A stretch of DNA of 64,000 bases from Burkholderia sp. S171 (GCF_009766085.1 NZ_LMUF01000038.1:62001-126000), one strand, 5' to 3'. Counted from the first letter of the stretch, positions 34,390-43,422 are shown. Translations and numbers: made by a program. Notes: generated from the letters alone by a model not told the origin.

Positions 34390-35001
34390 TCAGCGATGCC
34401 CGAGCGTATCGACAATGCCCGGCATCCGCGCCGTGGCTTGCTCGTGAAGCTGCGTATAGAGACTGTTGCCATGCGCGTCGATCGCGACTGTCGCCGGTCC
34501 GAGCTGCTCGACTTCGAGCGTGAGCAGCCGGAACTGCGAGATGTACTCGGTCCAGTTCATCGCCACGACCCGGCGCAGCGCACGCGACAGCAGATTCGCG
34601 CCGCCGCCGAGAAACGACAGATAGACGCAGCCGCTTTCGCGCAACGCCGTCGTGCTGGCTTCGTCGAGGCCGCCCTTGCCACCCACCAGCCGCACGCCGA
34701 GCCCGCGGATCAGTGTCGGCATCCACGGGTTATAGCGCGTGCTGGTGCTCGGGTTCAGATAAAGCGGCACCGGTCCGTCCGCAGTCTCGTCAACATAAGT
34801 GCTCAGATGAAAGAACGCGCCGCCGCGCAGGTCGATCGGCAACGGCGCGCCTTGCGTCACTGCCTCCGCGAGCCGGCAGTGGGTCGGCAGGCCGATGCTG
34901 ACGGTGATCTCACCGGACAGCCGCACCATGTCGCCGAGCTTGAGATCGAGCACGCTGTCACGCGTGAGCGGCAAACGTAGATCGTGTAATTTGCTCATCA
35001 T
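34390..35001 (-). CDS. Fumarase/L(+)-tartrate dehydratase beta-subunit-like protein
   Basis: A 203-residue protein matching the beta (C-terminal) domain of two-subunit class I fumarases and tartrate dehydratases. It contains LKLGDMVRLSGEITVSIGLP, YNPWMPTLIRGLGVRLVGGK then GGLDEASTTALRESGCVYLS, and AMNWTEYISQFRLLTLEVEQ. ATG 35001 overlaps the alpha-subunit stop by one base; a second ATG follows at once. With alpha it should hydrate or dehydrate a dicarboxylate such as fumarate, tartrate, mesaconate or a larger diacid. Confidence 0.88.
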   Translation of the reverse strand: MMSKLHDLRLPLTRDSVLDLKLGDMVRLSGEITVSIGLPTHCRLAEAVTQGAPLPIDLRGGAFFHLSTYVDETADGPVPLYLNPSTSTRYNPWMPTLIRGLGVRLVGGKGGLDEASTTALRESGCVYLSFLGGGANLLSRALRRVVAMNWTEYISQFRLLTLEVEQLGPATVAIDAHGNSLYTQLHEQATARMPGIVDTLGHR

Positions 35002-35873
35002 CAGCTTTCCATGAATTCGACGCGGCCATCGCCGTGAATACGGGCCGCCGTGCGCCGGTTGATCCAGCAGTTGAAACACACCGCGATCGGCACGAAGCCA
35101 TGGCTCGCGGCATAGTCGATGTGCACGGCCATCGCCGTGGTATCCCCGCCGGTTCCCATCGGTCCGAAACCCATCGCGTTGACGGCGTCGAGCAGGCGCT
35201 GCTCCATGCGAGCAAGAATGGGCTCGGGATTGGTCTGGCCGAACGGCCGCAGCATCTGCTCTTTCGCGAGCCGCGCCGCGTAGTCGAAGGTGCCGCCTAT
35301 GCCGACACCGATCACGAGCGGCAAGCAGGGCTGCGAGCCGGCCCGCAGCATTGTGTCGAGCACGAAGCGCTCGATCTGGTCGAGCGTCGGATACACGAAC
35401 GCTTCGATCGCTTCCCAGCGGCCCGTGCCCATCGCCTTCGGCGCGCAGACGATATCCACGTAGTCGGCGTCGTCGATCACGTCGAAGGCGACGATCGGCA
35501 TGTCCTTGCCTGCATAGCTGCGTTCGTGCGTCAGCGGGTTCGTGACCATCTTGAGGATCGGTGGCGAGATGTTCGCCGCGAGCTCGGCAAAGCCTTCGCG
35601 AATCGCGGCTCGCACCGGCCCGTCGAATTGAACCCGGGTGCCGATCTTGATGCTGTAGGTCGGAATGCCGACGTCGCTGCACACCAGCGTGCCGTCGCGC
35701 TTCGCGCCGTCGGCGCTTTCCAGCATGATGGTCAGCGTGGCCTTCCCGGTCGGATGGGTCTCGGCGCCCGACGCGCGCTGCAGAAACGCGCGCGTATCGT
35801 TGGGTATCGCCTTGAGTGACCGTTCGTAAAGTTGCGCGGTGACGCGCTTGAGAATCGAGCTGTCAATAGACAT
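35001..35873 (-). CDS. Fumarase/L(+)-tartrate dehydratase alpha-subunit-like protein
   Basis: A 290-residue [4Fe-4S] hydratase subunit. The three cluster cysteines appear in the expected places: TLVCSDVG (about residue 65), SQPCLPLVIGVGIGGTFDY (about 183) and AVCFNCWINRR (266 or 269; the latter fits the family NCW). ATG 35873 was chosen for AAGGAA upstream; the frame is open a further 12 codons. It is followed without gap by the beta subunit and is divergent from the ketopantoate-reductase-like gene. Given no TCA-cycle genes nearby, it likely serves a peripheral pathway. Confidence 0.9.
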   Translation of the reverse strand: MSIDSSILKRVTAQLYERSLKAIPNDTRAFLQRASGAETHPTGKATLTIMLESADGAKRDGTLVCSDVGIPTYSIKIGTRVQFDGPVRAAIREGFAELAANISPPILKMVTNPLTHERSYAGKDMPIVAFDVIDDADYVDIVCAPKAMGTGRWEAIEAFVYPTLDQIERFVLDTMLRAGSQPCLPLVIGVGIGGTFDYAARLAKEQMLRPFGQTNPEPILARMEQRLLDAVNAMGFGPMGTGGDTTAMAVHIDYAASHGFVPIAVCFNCWINRRTAARIHGDGRVEFMES

Positions 35874-36030
35874 TGTCGTGCTTCCTTCAGATATAACCGG
35901 GCCGGCCACGGCCGGCGCATGTCATGCGAGCGCGCCGGATTCCGCCAGGAGAAAAGCCCGTAAAAACGCGGAGGCCGAACGGGCGGCGCAGCGACAATAG
36001 GCGAATTCCATCGATAAAAATGAGGCCACC

Positions 36031-37065
36031 ATGAATCCACTCCTCACTACTACGCGACGCATCGGCATCGTCGGCGCGGGCGCGATCGGCGGCCATTTCG
36101 CCGCGCGTCTCGCGCTCGCCGGCCATCGCGTGTCGATACTCGCACGCGGCGCGACGCTGGAAGCGCTGGCAACTTCCGGACTGCGTTATACGTGCCCCGG
36201 CGAAGCCGAACGCACCGTGCCGGTCGACGCCCACGCAAATTGTGCGGACATGGGGCCGCAGGACCTGGTGATCATCGCGCTGAAGTCGCATGAGTTGCCC
36301 GGTATCGCCGCATCGCTCGCGCCGCTGCTTGGGCCTGAAACCGTCATACTGCCGGTCGGAAACGGCTTGCCGTGGTGGTACTTCCTCACGCCAGGCCAAT
36401 CCACCCAATCCAGCGCCCCGCTCGAAGGCTTGCGCCTCGCCAGTGTCGACCCGGACGGTGGTATCGAGCGGGCACTGGCATTCGAACAGGTGCTCGGCGG
36501 CAGCGTGATGGCGTCGTGCAGTTCGCCGGCGCCCGGCGTGGTGCATCACCACAGCGGCGGCAAGATCGTGATCGGCGAGCCGTGCGGCGGCATTAGCGCG
36601 CGCGCAAGCGACTGGGCGCAAGTGCTGACGGCCGCGGACCTGCCCGCCCACGCCAGCGACGACATTCGCCGCGATCTGTGGATCAAATTGCTCGGTAACG
36701 TGTGCTCGAATCCGCTCAGCCTGATCACGCAGGCAAGCACCGACCGCCTGCTCGACGATCCCGGCACGCACGCGCTGTTCGCAAGCCTGATGGCGGAATG
36801 CCTCGCGCTCGGCCGGCGCGCCGGTCTCACGCTCGACATCTACATCGCGCAACGCATTGCCCAGACGCGCCAGCTCGGCGCGGTCAGGTCCTCGATGCTG
36901 CAGGACCTGGAGGCCGGACGCCGCGTCGAGCTCGACGCGATTCTCGGCGCGCCGCTGGAGTGTGCTGCAAGGCTCGATTTCGAGGCGCCATTGATGCAGA
37001 CCGTATTTGCGCTGAGCCGCCTGCGCGCGGCGCAAGCCGGCCTGTATGGCGCACGCTCTCTCTGA
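36031..37065 (+). CDS. Ketopantoate reductase-like (2-dehydropantoate 2-reductase family)
   Basis: A 344-residue NADP-dependent reductase. The Rossmann loop is IGIVGAGAIGGHFAARLALA at residues 11-30, followed by SILARGATLEAL. The family's catalytic-region lysine appears in LWIKLLGNVCSNPLSLITQA. It is longer than many PanE proteins, and its catabolic setting suggests reduction of a 2-oxo acid other than ketopantoate. It lies on the plus strand between two minus-strand blocks, divergent from the fumarase pair and convergent with the cupin gene, so it has its own promoter. Confidence 0.85.
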   Translation: MNPLLTTTRRIGIVGAGAIGGHFAARLALAGHRVSILARGATLEALATSGLRYTCPGEAERTVPVDAHANCADMGPQDLVIIALKSHELPGIAASLAPLLGPETVILPVGNGLPWWYFLTPGQSTQSSAPLEGLRLASVDPDGGIERALAFEQVLGGSVMASCSSPAPGVVHHHSGGKIVIGEPCGGISARASDWAQVLTAADLPAHASDDIRRDLWIKLLGNVCSNPLSLITQASTDRLLDDPGTHALFASLMAECLALGRRAGLTLDIYIAQRIAQTRQLGAVRSSMLQDLEAGRRVELDAILGAPLECAARLDFEAPLMQTVFALSRLRAAQAGLYGARSL

Positions 37066-37086
37066 TGCTGATTCGGACACGAGCGC

Positions 37087-37947
37087 TCAGCCGCGCGTGG
37101 AGTCAGGCGTGGAGTCAGGCGTGTAGTCAGGCGTGTAGTCGGCTGAATTGGCGACCCAGCCTTTGTCGATAAAGTCCTTGCGCGGCGGCGAGAACACGTC
37201 GATCAGCAGATGACGGCCCGCGCCGACGCCTTCGGTCGTATGGATCAGTTGAACCGGCACCGTGATCATCGAAGCCGGGCCGGCTTCGAGATGCTGGTCG
37301 TCGCGCCACTGGTTCGCATCGGCACCCCATTGCACGCGCAGGTGATGAACAAAATGCCCGTCGATGGCGAGCGAGCCCTGTTCGAACTCGCCGTGGCTGT
37401 GCGGGCTCAATTTCGAGCGGTCACGCGCGTCCTGATACTCGACCCAGTTGATGCTGAGCGTGTCCGTTTGCAGCATTTTCAGACGCGGCTTGTCAGCCGG
37501 CGGCTGAATGCCGTCGATCGCGATCACCTGTAGTTCACCGTTGCCGCGCGTGCGCCGGTAACCGGCGTCGCTGCCGATAATCCGGGCGTCGGGCGACGCA
37601 TAGTCGTGGTCGTTGCGCGCGGTGCCGGGCGCAAGATCCTCACGCGACGACGCGATCAGCACCGCGTGGGCGCCGTGGTGCGGCTGCACGGCGATCTCGC
37701 CGGCCGGCAGCACGCACACGCTGCGGCCCGCCACCGTTTGCGCGGCGTTCTGTCCGCTGCGTCCGATGCGCACTTCAGCGCCGTCCCCGGGAAGCAGCAG
37801 CAGCATTTCATGCGCGCTGTGCGCTTCGAACACCTTGCCGTCGCCTTCCAGCCATTGCACGAAGAAGTTCTGGCCGCGCGCCACGGCGCCGGGTGCGAGA
37901 TCGTAGACAGCGGTTTCCCGCACGCCGGTTTCGGTTGTAGTCGTCAT
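37087..37947 (-). CDS. Bicupin protein with repeat-encoded C-terminal tail (module B)
   Basis: A 286-residue protein with two cupin folds. The second carries a full metal set: LSPHSHGEFEQGSLAIDGHF (His-x-His, Glu) and VPVQLIHTTEG (His). The first is less complete (VFEAHSAHEMLLLLPGDGAE). The second fold resembles the single cupin at 28557. The C-terminus YTPDYTPDSTPDST comes from four 12-bp tandem repeats. It is downstream of the flavin reductase and amidohydrolase genes. Bicupins of this size can be ring-cleaving dioxygenases, which is attractive here, but that is speculation. Confidence 0.78.
   Translation of the reverse strand: MTTTTETGVRETAVYDLAPGAVARGQNFFVQWLEGDGKVFEAHSAHEMLLLLPGDGAEVRIGRSGQNAAQTVAGRSVCVLPAGEIAVQPHHGAHAVLIASSREDLAPGTARNDHDYASPDARIIGSDAGYRRTRGNGELQVIAIDGIQPPADKPRLKMLQTDTLSINWVEYQDARDRSKLSPHSHGEFEQGSLAIDGHFVHHLRVQWGADANQWRDDQHLEAGPASMITVPVQLIHTTEGVGAGRHLLIDVFSPPRKDFIDKGWVANSADYTPDYTPDSTPDSTRG
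37095..37142. repeat. Four 12-bp tandem repeats at a gene's 3' end
   Basis: GCGTGGAGTCAG occurs twice (37095-37118), then GCGTGTAGTCAG and GCGTGTAGTCGG (37119-37142). On the minus strand they encode four Thr-Pro-Asp-(Tyr/Ser) units, the last imperfect, at the end of the bicupin. The multiple of three keeps the frame, so copy number could vary by slippage. Confidence 0.85.
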
Positions 37948-37973
37948 GTTGGTTCCTTCAATATTATGTGGAG

Positions 37974-38600
37974 TTAGTCGCGCCGCGGGCTCGGCCGGCC
38001 CAGGATGTCCATGCGGCCGACGGTCGAATAGCGGTTGCCGTCCATGCGGGTCAGTGGCTCGGCGCGGGCGGTGTCGAAATTCCCGTCTGCATCGACGAAA
38101 CGCTCGTCCAGATGCACGCCGACGATGCGCCCGAACACCACGTTGCTGAACGTTTCGCCGGGCCCTGTCGGCTCGATGTCGACGATCCTCAGCAACCGGC
38201 ACTCCATGCTCGCCGGCGACGCTGCGACCCGCGGCGGTTTGACCATCACGCTCGGCGCTTTTTCGAGGCCGGCCAGTTCGAACTCGTCGACGCCGTACGG
38301 CGCGTTCATCGAACTGAGATTCATGGGCTCGCGCAAATCCCAGGTGGCGAGGTTCGTGACGAATTCACCGGTTTCGCGCACGTTGGCGATGGTGTCCTTC
38401 TCGTGCCGGTCGGCCGGCGCGTTGCACGAAAAGATCACCACCGGCGGTGACGTCGAGACAAGATTGAAATGCGAGAACGGCGCGAGATTCACCTGGCCTT
38501 TGCCGTTGATCGTGCTGATCCAGCCAATCGGGCGCGGTGCGACGATCGCGTTGAACAGCGTGCGCTTGAAGCCGGGCGTATCCGCCGGGTCTAGAAACAT
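37974..38600 (-). CDS. Flavin reductase-like, FMN-binding split-barrel protein
   Basis: A 208-residue flavin reductase family protein. FNAIVAPRPIGWISTINGKG is the usual opening, with NLAPFSHFNLVSTSPPVVIF and DTIANVRETGEFVTNLATWD. Such proteins supply reduced FMN to a monooxygenase or act as FMN-dependent oxidoreductases. No two-component monooxygenase partner is seen nearby. It lies 29 bp after the amidohydrolase and 26 bp before the bicupin, so it belongs to one operon. Confidence 0.87.
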   Translation of the reverse strand: MFLDPADTPGFKRTLFNAIVAPRPIGWISTINGKGQVNLAPFSHFNLVSTSPPVVIFSCNAPADRHEKDTIANVRETGEFVTNLATWDLREPMNLSSMNAPYGVDEFELAGLEKAPSVMVKPPRVAASPASMECRLLRIVDIEPTGPGETFSNVVFGRIVGVHLDERFVDADGNFDTARAEPLTRMDGNRYSTVGRMDILGRPSPRRD

Positions 38601-38629
38601 TGTTATCTCCTTGTGCGGACCTGGCGCCC

Positions 38630-39592
38630 TCAGGCGCGTACGCCGCCTTTCACGAACACCTTCTTGCCCGTTTCGTACAGCACGGCGTGGCGCTCCGCAT
38701 CGGTCAGCAGAACAGTCGCGTCAAGGATGCGTTGCACCATGTTCTGGTACGTGCCCGACGACGTGCCGATATCGGAACCCCACATGATCCGGTCGGCGCC
38801 GAACATATCGACCGCACGGCGCAGCACCTGATCCGCCGGCGTATCAGTCTCGCGATAGATGTCGAGGTTGATCGACGTGAACTTGAAGAAGATGTTCGGC
38901 TCGGCCGCGAGCGGCACGAAGCGCTCGTCGAAACCGTAGTTGTCATCTTCGACCTCCGGTTCGAGCATGTGATCGAGCACCACCCGCAGATTCGGGAAGC
39001 GCCGCGCCAATTCGATAATGGCCGGCACCGACGGTCCGCCGCCCCCAATCGCCAGAACTTCCAGATCCATCACGATGCCGTATTCGTCGGCCACGGCCCA
39101 CGTCTGCAACGCGCGTGGCGAATTCAGCCACGGCATCGTGCCGTCGGCTTCGCGGCCGCCGAACAGGCGCACGCCCGCGAGGCCGTGTTTCTCGATGTAC
39201 GAGCGCACCAGCGACGGCGTGCCTTCGTCTTCCGCATCGAGAATGACGACGGCGGAAAAGATCTCCGGATGCTCATCCGACGAATCGAGGATGTAGCTGT
39301 TGTCGAAGCGATAGACCATGCGCTTTTGCACCGCCACCGCGCCCTCGACACGCTCATCCGCCATCCAGGGCAGCATGCGCGCCACGTCCGGCACTTCGTT
39401 GACCGGATGCTCGCCGTGTTTGCCGCCGGGCAGCCCGATCACGCCGGGCAGGCGCGGCGGCGCATTCGGCGAGCGCTTCATCGGATTGCGCGGATATCGC
39501 ACCTGGTCGTCGGCCACGAGATGCGCGTGCGAGTCGAACAGTTTGACGGTCTGGCCAGCAGCGGCATTCGTGTTGTCTTGCGGGGAAGGCAT
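38630..39592 (-). CDS. Amidohydrolase family protein (LigI/2-pyrone-4,6-dicarboxylate hydrolase-like)
   Basis: A 320-residue amidohydrolase-2 barrel. Metal and active-site segments are KLFDSHAHLVADDQVRYPRN, VVLDHMLEPEVEDDNY and DRIMWGSDIGTSSGTYQ. Proteins of this type open lactones such as 2-pyrone-4,6-dicarboxylate or decarboxylate aromatic acids. ATG 39592 has GGAG upstream. It begins a run with the flavin reductase and bicupin and follows the porin on the same strand by 91 bp. It may be the counterpart of the DUF6282 barrel in module A. Confidence 0.84.
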   Translation of the reverse strand: MPSPQDNTNAAAGQTVKLFDSHAHLVADDQVRYPRNPMKRSPNAPPRLPGVIGLPGGKHGEHPVNEVPDVARMLPWMADERVEGAVAVQKRMVYRFDNSYILDSSDEHPEIFSAVVILDAEDEGTPSLVRSYIEKHGLAGVRLFGGREADGTMPWLNSPRALQTWAVADEYGIVMDLEVLAIGGGGPSVPAIIELARRFPNLRVVLDHMLEPEVEDDNYGFDERFVPLAAEPNIFFKFTSINLDIYRETDTPADQVLRRAVDMFGADRIMWGSDIGTSSGTYQNMVQRILDATVLLTDAERHAVLYETGKKVFVKGGVRA

Positions 39593-39683
39593 GATGTCTC
39601 CAATGAAGTACGGGGGGTGCAAAAGCGGATCAGGCACCAAGGCCGGCAGTCGCGCTCGATCACCGGCCTTGCGCGCGTCACGT

Positions 39684-40856
39684 CTAGAACATATGGCGGA
39701 TGCCCACGGTGACGCCAGTTTGCGCGTCACTCGTCGACGGCGTCGCGAACGTCAGCGCGGCGACCGCGCGATGGCCGGTCGAGTCGAAACCGCCGGCGGT
39801 CTCACGCAGCACGACGAAATACAGATCGGTCCGCTTCGACAGCGCATAGTCCGCGCCGAGATTCCATTGCTGATAGCTCGCGCCGCTCTCGCCGTTGTAC
39901 GAACTCGCGCGCGTGTACGCGTAAGCGACGCCGAGCAGCAACGACGGTGTCAGACGATATTTCAAATTCGCTTCGGCCGTATTGAACGTCGCGGTCTGGC
40001 CGACTTCGCCTGCCGGCGGTTTCGAGCCCGCGACAGCAACGCTGCCGATATTAAAGAATTTCGTGTTCGTGTAGATGCCGCCGACCGTGAACGATCCGAA
40101 CGCATACGACGCACCGGCGCCCGCCACCTGTTGCGAAGCGGCGGTCGCATAGCCGCTGAAGATCGGGCTTGCAAAGTTGTTGCCGGTCGCGCTGCTGGTA
40201 GCGTTGTTGCCGAACAGCGAGTAGTTGGGATTCTTCAGGTACAGGTAGGCCGCAGCGAACTTGAACGGTCCGCCGTCGTAATCCACGCCGGCGGAAATCA
40301 TCTCGTTCTGCGTGGCGTTGCCCGCTACGCCGCCGAGGCTGTACGTCGCGCCGACCTGCACTCCGTGATAACGCGGGCTGACATACTTGACCGCATTGTT
40401 CGCACGCTCTGTACCGTCGACGTCGTCGAGGCCGGCCGGGTGATAGCCCCAGCCGGCGCCACGCGCCGCCCAGTCGGTGCCGGACGCAAACGGTCCCAGA
40501 TAGCTCGACAGTGTCAGGTACTGGCGGCCGAGCGTCACCGTGCCGTAAGGCGTGCCAAGTCCGACGAAAGCCTGGCGGCCGAACATCAGTCCGCCTTGCA
40601 GTGCGCCGGTGGTCGTGGTGAAACCGTTTTCCAGCGTGAAGACCGCTTTATAGCCGCCGCCCAGATCTTCAACACCGCTCAGGCCGAAGCGCGACGCGCT
40701 CTCGTTGCCGCCGGCAATAGCGAATTGTGATTTGCCGCCCGCATTGGTGTTGTAGCGAAACCCGGCATCGACGATGCCGTATAGCGTCACGCTGCTTTGC
40801 GCATGTGCGGTGACAGCGGTGCCGCAGGCGGCAATCAGAAGTAGCGATTTTTTCAT
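39684..40856 (-). CDS. Gram-negative porin, OmpC type (module B)
   Basis: A 390-residue porin with signal peptide MKKSLLLIAACGTAVTAHA and mature start QSSVTLYGIVDAGF. It shares long stretches with the porin at 27198, for example GRQYLTL and YHPxGLDDVDGxERANNA. It ends VGIRHMF, with the terminal Phe needed for outer-membrane insertion. AGGAG lies 8 nt before ATG 40856. It is divergent from the MFS at 41231. It should admit the substrate of this module. Confidence 0.93.
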   Translation of the reverse strand: MKKSLLLIAACGTAVTAHAQSSVTLYGIVDAGFRYNTNAGGKSQFAIAGGNESASRFGLSGVEDLGGGYKAVFTLENGFTTTTGALQGGLMFGRQAFVGLGTPYGTVTLGRQYLTLSSYLGPFASGTDWAARGAGWGYHPAGLDDVDGTERANNAVKYVSPRYHGVQVGATYSLGGVAGNATQNEMISAGVDYDGGPFKFAAAYLYLKNPNYSLFGNNATSSATGNNFASPIFSGYATAASQQVAGAGASYAFGSFTVGGIYTNTKFFNIGSVAVAGSKPPAGEVGQTATFNTAEANLKYRLTPSLLLGVAYAYTRASSYNGESGASYQQWNLGADYALSKRTDLYFVVLRETAGGFDSTGHRAVAALTFATPSTSDAQTGVTVGIRHMF

Positions 40857-41230
40857 GTGGGGTCTCCTCACAATATGTTGGCCCGTTCGCGCTTGCATGA
40901 CGGATCTTCCGAAAGCCGGCCGCCATTACGTTGGCAGCGCAACCTTCGATGCCTCATATGGTTTCATGCGAACCCGGCTGCGCCAAGCGCGCTTCCGCAA
41001 CTTTCCGCACCGCGAAAAGCATGCGTCGCCGTGTGGCCCTCAATTCCATCCTCCCGATATCGATTCCGCCACGCGAAATTTTCATGATTCGCACTTGGAC
41101 GACCGCTGGCCGCGACGTAGTATTGCTCGCCATTGACCCCGCGCCGTTCCGACCGGGGTCACCCCATAAAACCGGTGCCGCGCCGCGTGTCTTGCGCGCC
41201 GTTCAGCCGGTCCGCTACGTTGGAGGAGAC
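40857..41230. promoter_or_regulatory. Divergent promoter region porin/MFS (module B)
   Basis: 374 bp separate the divergent porin and MFS genes. The MFS frame is open upstream to 40931, but the family N-terminus and ribosome-binding site (GGAGGAGAC) place its start at 41231. An imperfect repeat, GCGAA and TTCGC around ten bases near 41073-41092, is a possible operator. Confidence 0.45.
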
Positions 41231-42550
41231 ATGCAGATTTCAGTTGCCCAGGCGGCCCACCCTGAAGTGGCGCAGGACGAAAGCCTGATCCGGCGCGTCT
41301 GGTGGCGCATCATGCCGTTGATCCTCGTGACCTACCTGGTGTCGGTCATCGACAAGATGAACGTCAGCTTCGCCAAGCTGCAAATGGTGCATCAGATCGG
41401 CCTGACCGAAACGGCTTATGGCCTGGCGTCGTCGCTGTTTTTCATCGGCTACCTGATCTTCGAGCTGCCGAGCGCGCTCGGCGTCCACCGCTTCGGGGCG
41501 CCGAAATGGATCTTCCGCATCGTATTTAGCTGGGGCATCGCGACCTTGTTGATCGCGTACACCTCGTCGGGTTCGATGTTCGCGGCGCTGCGCTTCCTGG
41601 TCGGCGCGGCTGAGGCCGGGCTCTATCCGGGCATCGTCTATTACCTGACCGTGTGGTTTCCGCGCCGCTATCAGGTGCGCGCGCTCGCACTGCTGACGCT
41701 GGGCAGCGCGCTGGGCAACATGCTGGGCTCGGGGTTCGGCGGCTTGCTGCTGTCGCTCGACGGCGTCTGGCATCACGCGGGCTGGCAGTGGGTGTTCATC
41801 GTCACCGGCGTGTTGGCGCTGGTGCTCGCACCGATCGTGCTGTTCTATCTGCCGCGCAGCGTGGAGACCGCGTCGTTCCTGAATCCGCAGGAGCGCAGCC
41901 GCCTTGCGCGGATGGTCGCCGACGAAGCGCCGGCCGCGCATCACGAAGGCAGCCTGTGGTCCGTGCTGTGGGACCGCAGGGTGCTGGCGTTCTCGCTCGG
42001 CTATACGTTGCTGCTCACGTCGCTCTACGGGCTGATCTACTGGCTGCCGACGGTGATCAAGGGGTTCGGCGTCTCGAGTTCGATGAACGGCCTGCTCACG
42101 TTGATTCCGTGGGCGCTGACCGCCGCGTTACTGCTGATCGTGCCGCGCCTGCTGACGAAAGAGCGTCACGTGCGGGTGGCCGCTGCGGCGATCGGCATGA
42201 TCGGCTGCGTGGCGTTCGTGGTCAGCCTGCTGGTGAGCGATCCAACCTTGCGCTATCTCGCGCTCGTGGTCGGCACGCCTTGCACGTCGTTGCTGCTGCC
42301 GTGCTTCTGGTCGCTGCCATCGAAGTATTTCAGCGGCAAGCGCTCCGCCGCGAGCCTCGCCATCATCAGCAGCATCGGCAACTTCGGCGGCTTTCTCGCC
42401 CAGAACGCGATGCCGTGGATCGGCAAGACGCTCGGCCACCCCGGTTACGCGATGCTGCTGCCGGCGCTGTGCCTGCTGCTGCTCGGCTGCACCGCACTCG
42501 CGATGCAGTTCAACAGCGCTCGCGAGCCGCTCAATCCTGCCGCGTTCTGA
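41231..42550 (+). CDS. MFS transporter, ACS family (module B)
   Basis: A 439-residue ACS-type carrier, paralogous to the MFS at 25753. Shared runs include FAKLQMVH, AYGLASSLFFIGYL and IYWLPTVIKGFG. Typical motifs are VIDKMNVSFAKLQMVHQIGL and GLYPGIVYYLTVWFPRRYQV. The start ATG 41231 follows a strong site. It leads, 27 bp on, into the HpaI aldolase, so transport and cleavage are co-expressed. The similarity to the module A carrier suggests related substrates. Confidence 0.92.
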   Translation: MQISVAQAAHPEVAQDESLIRRVWWRIMPLILVTYLVSVIDKMNVSFAKLQMVHQIGLTETAYGLASSLFFIGYLIFELPSALGVHRFGAPKWIFRIVFSWGIATLLIAYTSSGSMFAALRFLVGAAEAGLYPGIVYYLTVWFPRRYQVRALALLTLGSALGNMLGSGFGGLLLSLDGVWHHAGWQWVFIVTGVLALVLAPIVLFYLPRSVETASFLNPQERSRLARMVADEAPAAHHEGSLWSVLWDRRVLAFSLGYTLLLTSLYGLIYWLPTVIKGFGVSSSMNGLLTLIPWALTAALLLIVPRLLTKERHVRVAAAAIGMIGCVAFVVSLLVSDPTLRYLALVVGTPCTSLLLPCFWSLPSKYFSGKRSAASLAIISSIGNFGGFLAQNAMPWIGKTLGHPGYAMLLPALCLLLLGCTALAMQFNSAREPLNPAAF

Positions 42551-42577
42551 TACGGCCCTTCCCTTCTGCTTTCGTCC

Positions 42578-43309
42578 ATGTCCACTTCTACGCAAGACCA
42601 CACCGCACGCCAGATCGGCACTTTCGTCAAGACGGGCGCGCCGCAGATCATCGAGATTCTCGGCGCCGCGGGTCTTCATTTCGCCGTGATCGACGCAGAA
42701 CACGCACCGTTCGATCGAGCGACGCTCGACGTCATGGTGATCGCCGCGCGCTCCGTGCAGCTGCCGCTGTTCGTGCGGATTCCCGACATGAACGCCGCGA
42801 CGATCCAGTCCGCGCTCGATCTCGGCGCGTCGGGGCTGCTGGTGCCGCACGTCGACTCCGCCGACCAGGCGCGCACACTGGTCGCGCGCACCCGGTTCAT
42901 CGACGGCGAGCGCGGTTTTTCGAGTTCACCGCGCTTTGCCGGTTACGGCGCGCTCGGGATGCAGGCGGCCATCGCGGCCGGCAACGGCACGGTCGTCATG
43001 TGTCAGATCGAGAGCCGTGCGGGTTGTGAAGCCGCGCGTGAAATCGCGGAGGTGGAGGGCGTGTCCGGTCTGTTCGTCGGCCGCGCCGATCTGGCTTTGT
43101 CGTTCGGGCTTACCAGCGCCCGCGCGCCCGACGTGATGCGAGCCACCGTTGAAGTACTCGACATCGCGCGGCGGTCCGGCAAGACGCCCGGCGTCGCGCT
43201 CGGCGAAGTCAGCGAATGCGCCGAATTCGAGCAGATGGGCGCCTCGTGGTTCGTGATCGGATCGGATCAATCGCTGCTTCGCAAGGGCGCGCTGACGTTG
43301 ATGGCCTAG
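42578..43309 (+). CDS. HpcH/HpaI aldolase (module B)
   Basis: A 243-residue class II aldolase. Key segments are FAVIDAEHAPFDRATLDVMV (His), LFVRIPDMN (Arg), VMCQIESRAGCEAARE (metal Glu) and FVGRADLALSFGL (metal Asp). It is clearly related to the aldolase at 28953, including the shared GS-DQSLLR near the end. It follows the MFS closely and is separated from the IclR gene by a stem-loop. It should release pyruvate or a similar oxo acid. Confidence 0.9.
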   Translation: MSTSTQDHTARQIGTFVKTGAPQIIEILGAAGLHFAVIDAEHAPFDRATLDVMVIAARSVQLPLFVRIPDMNAATIQSALDLGASGLLVPHVDSADQARTLVARTRFIDGERGFSSSPRFAGYGALGMQAAIAAGNGTVVMCQIESRAGCEAAREIAEVEGVSGLFVGRADLALSFGLTSARAPDVMRATVEVLDIARRSGKTPGVALGEVSECAEFEQMGASWFVIGSDQSLLRKGALTLMA

Positions 43310-43333
43310 GTATTCGCCTTGCCTCGGGGCCAC

Positions 43334-43362
43334 CGAAAAACTGCGATAATTCGCGTTTTTCG
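43334..43362 (+). terminator. Stem-loop after HpaI aldolase gene
   Basis: CGAAAAAC and GTTTTTCG flank an inner GCGA/TCGC pairing with one bulged T, giving a 12-bp stem. It lies 25 bp after the aldolase stop and has a T-run within the 3' arm. It may end the MFS-aldolase transcript or be an operator for the IclR gene. Confidence 0.55.
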
Positions 43363-43422
43363 AGGAGCCTGCGCCTGACTCATCCGGCGCGGCCGACCAC
43401 TGAGACCATGCAAGGCGAAAAG

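Noticed and set aside
35887-37080. 397-residue minus-strand frame opposite the ketopantoate-reductase-like gene
   Set aside because: Shadow of a gene with a clear Rossmann motif; the shadow has no recognisable domain.
37095-37142. Tandem repeats considered as a CRISPR array
   Set aside because: The units are directly adjacent 12-mers without spacers, so they are a minisatellite within a coding sequence.
38600-39712. 370-residue plus-strand frame opposite the amidohydrolase
   Set aside because: Antisense shadow; His/Arg-rich composition and no family features.
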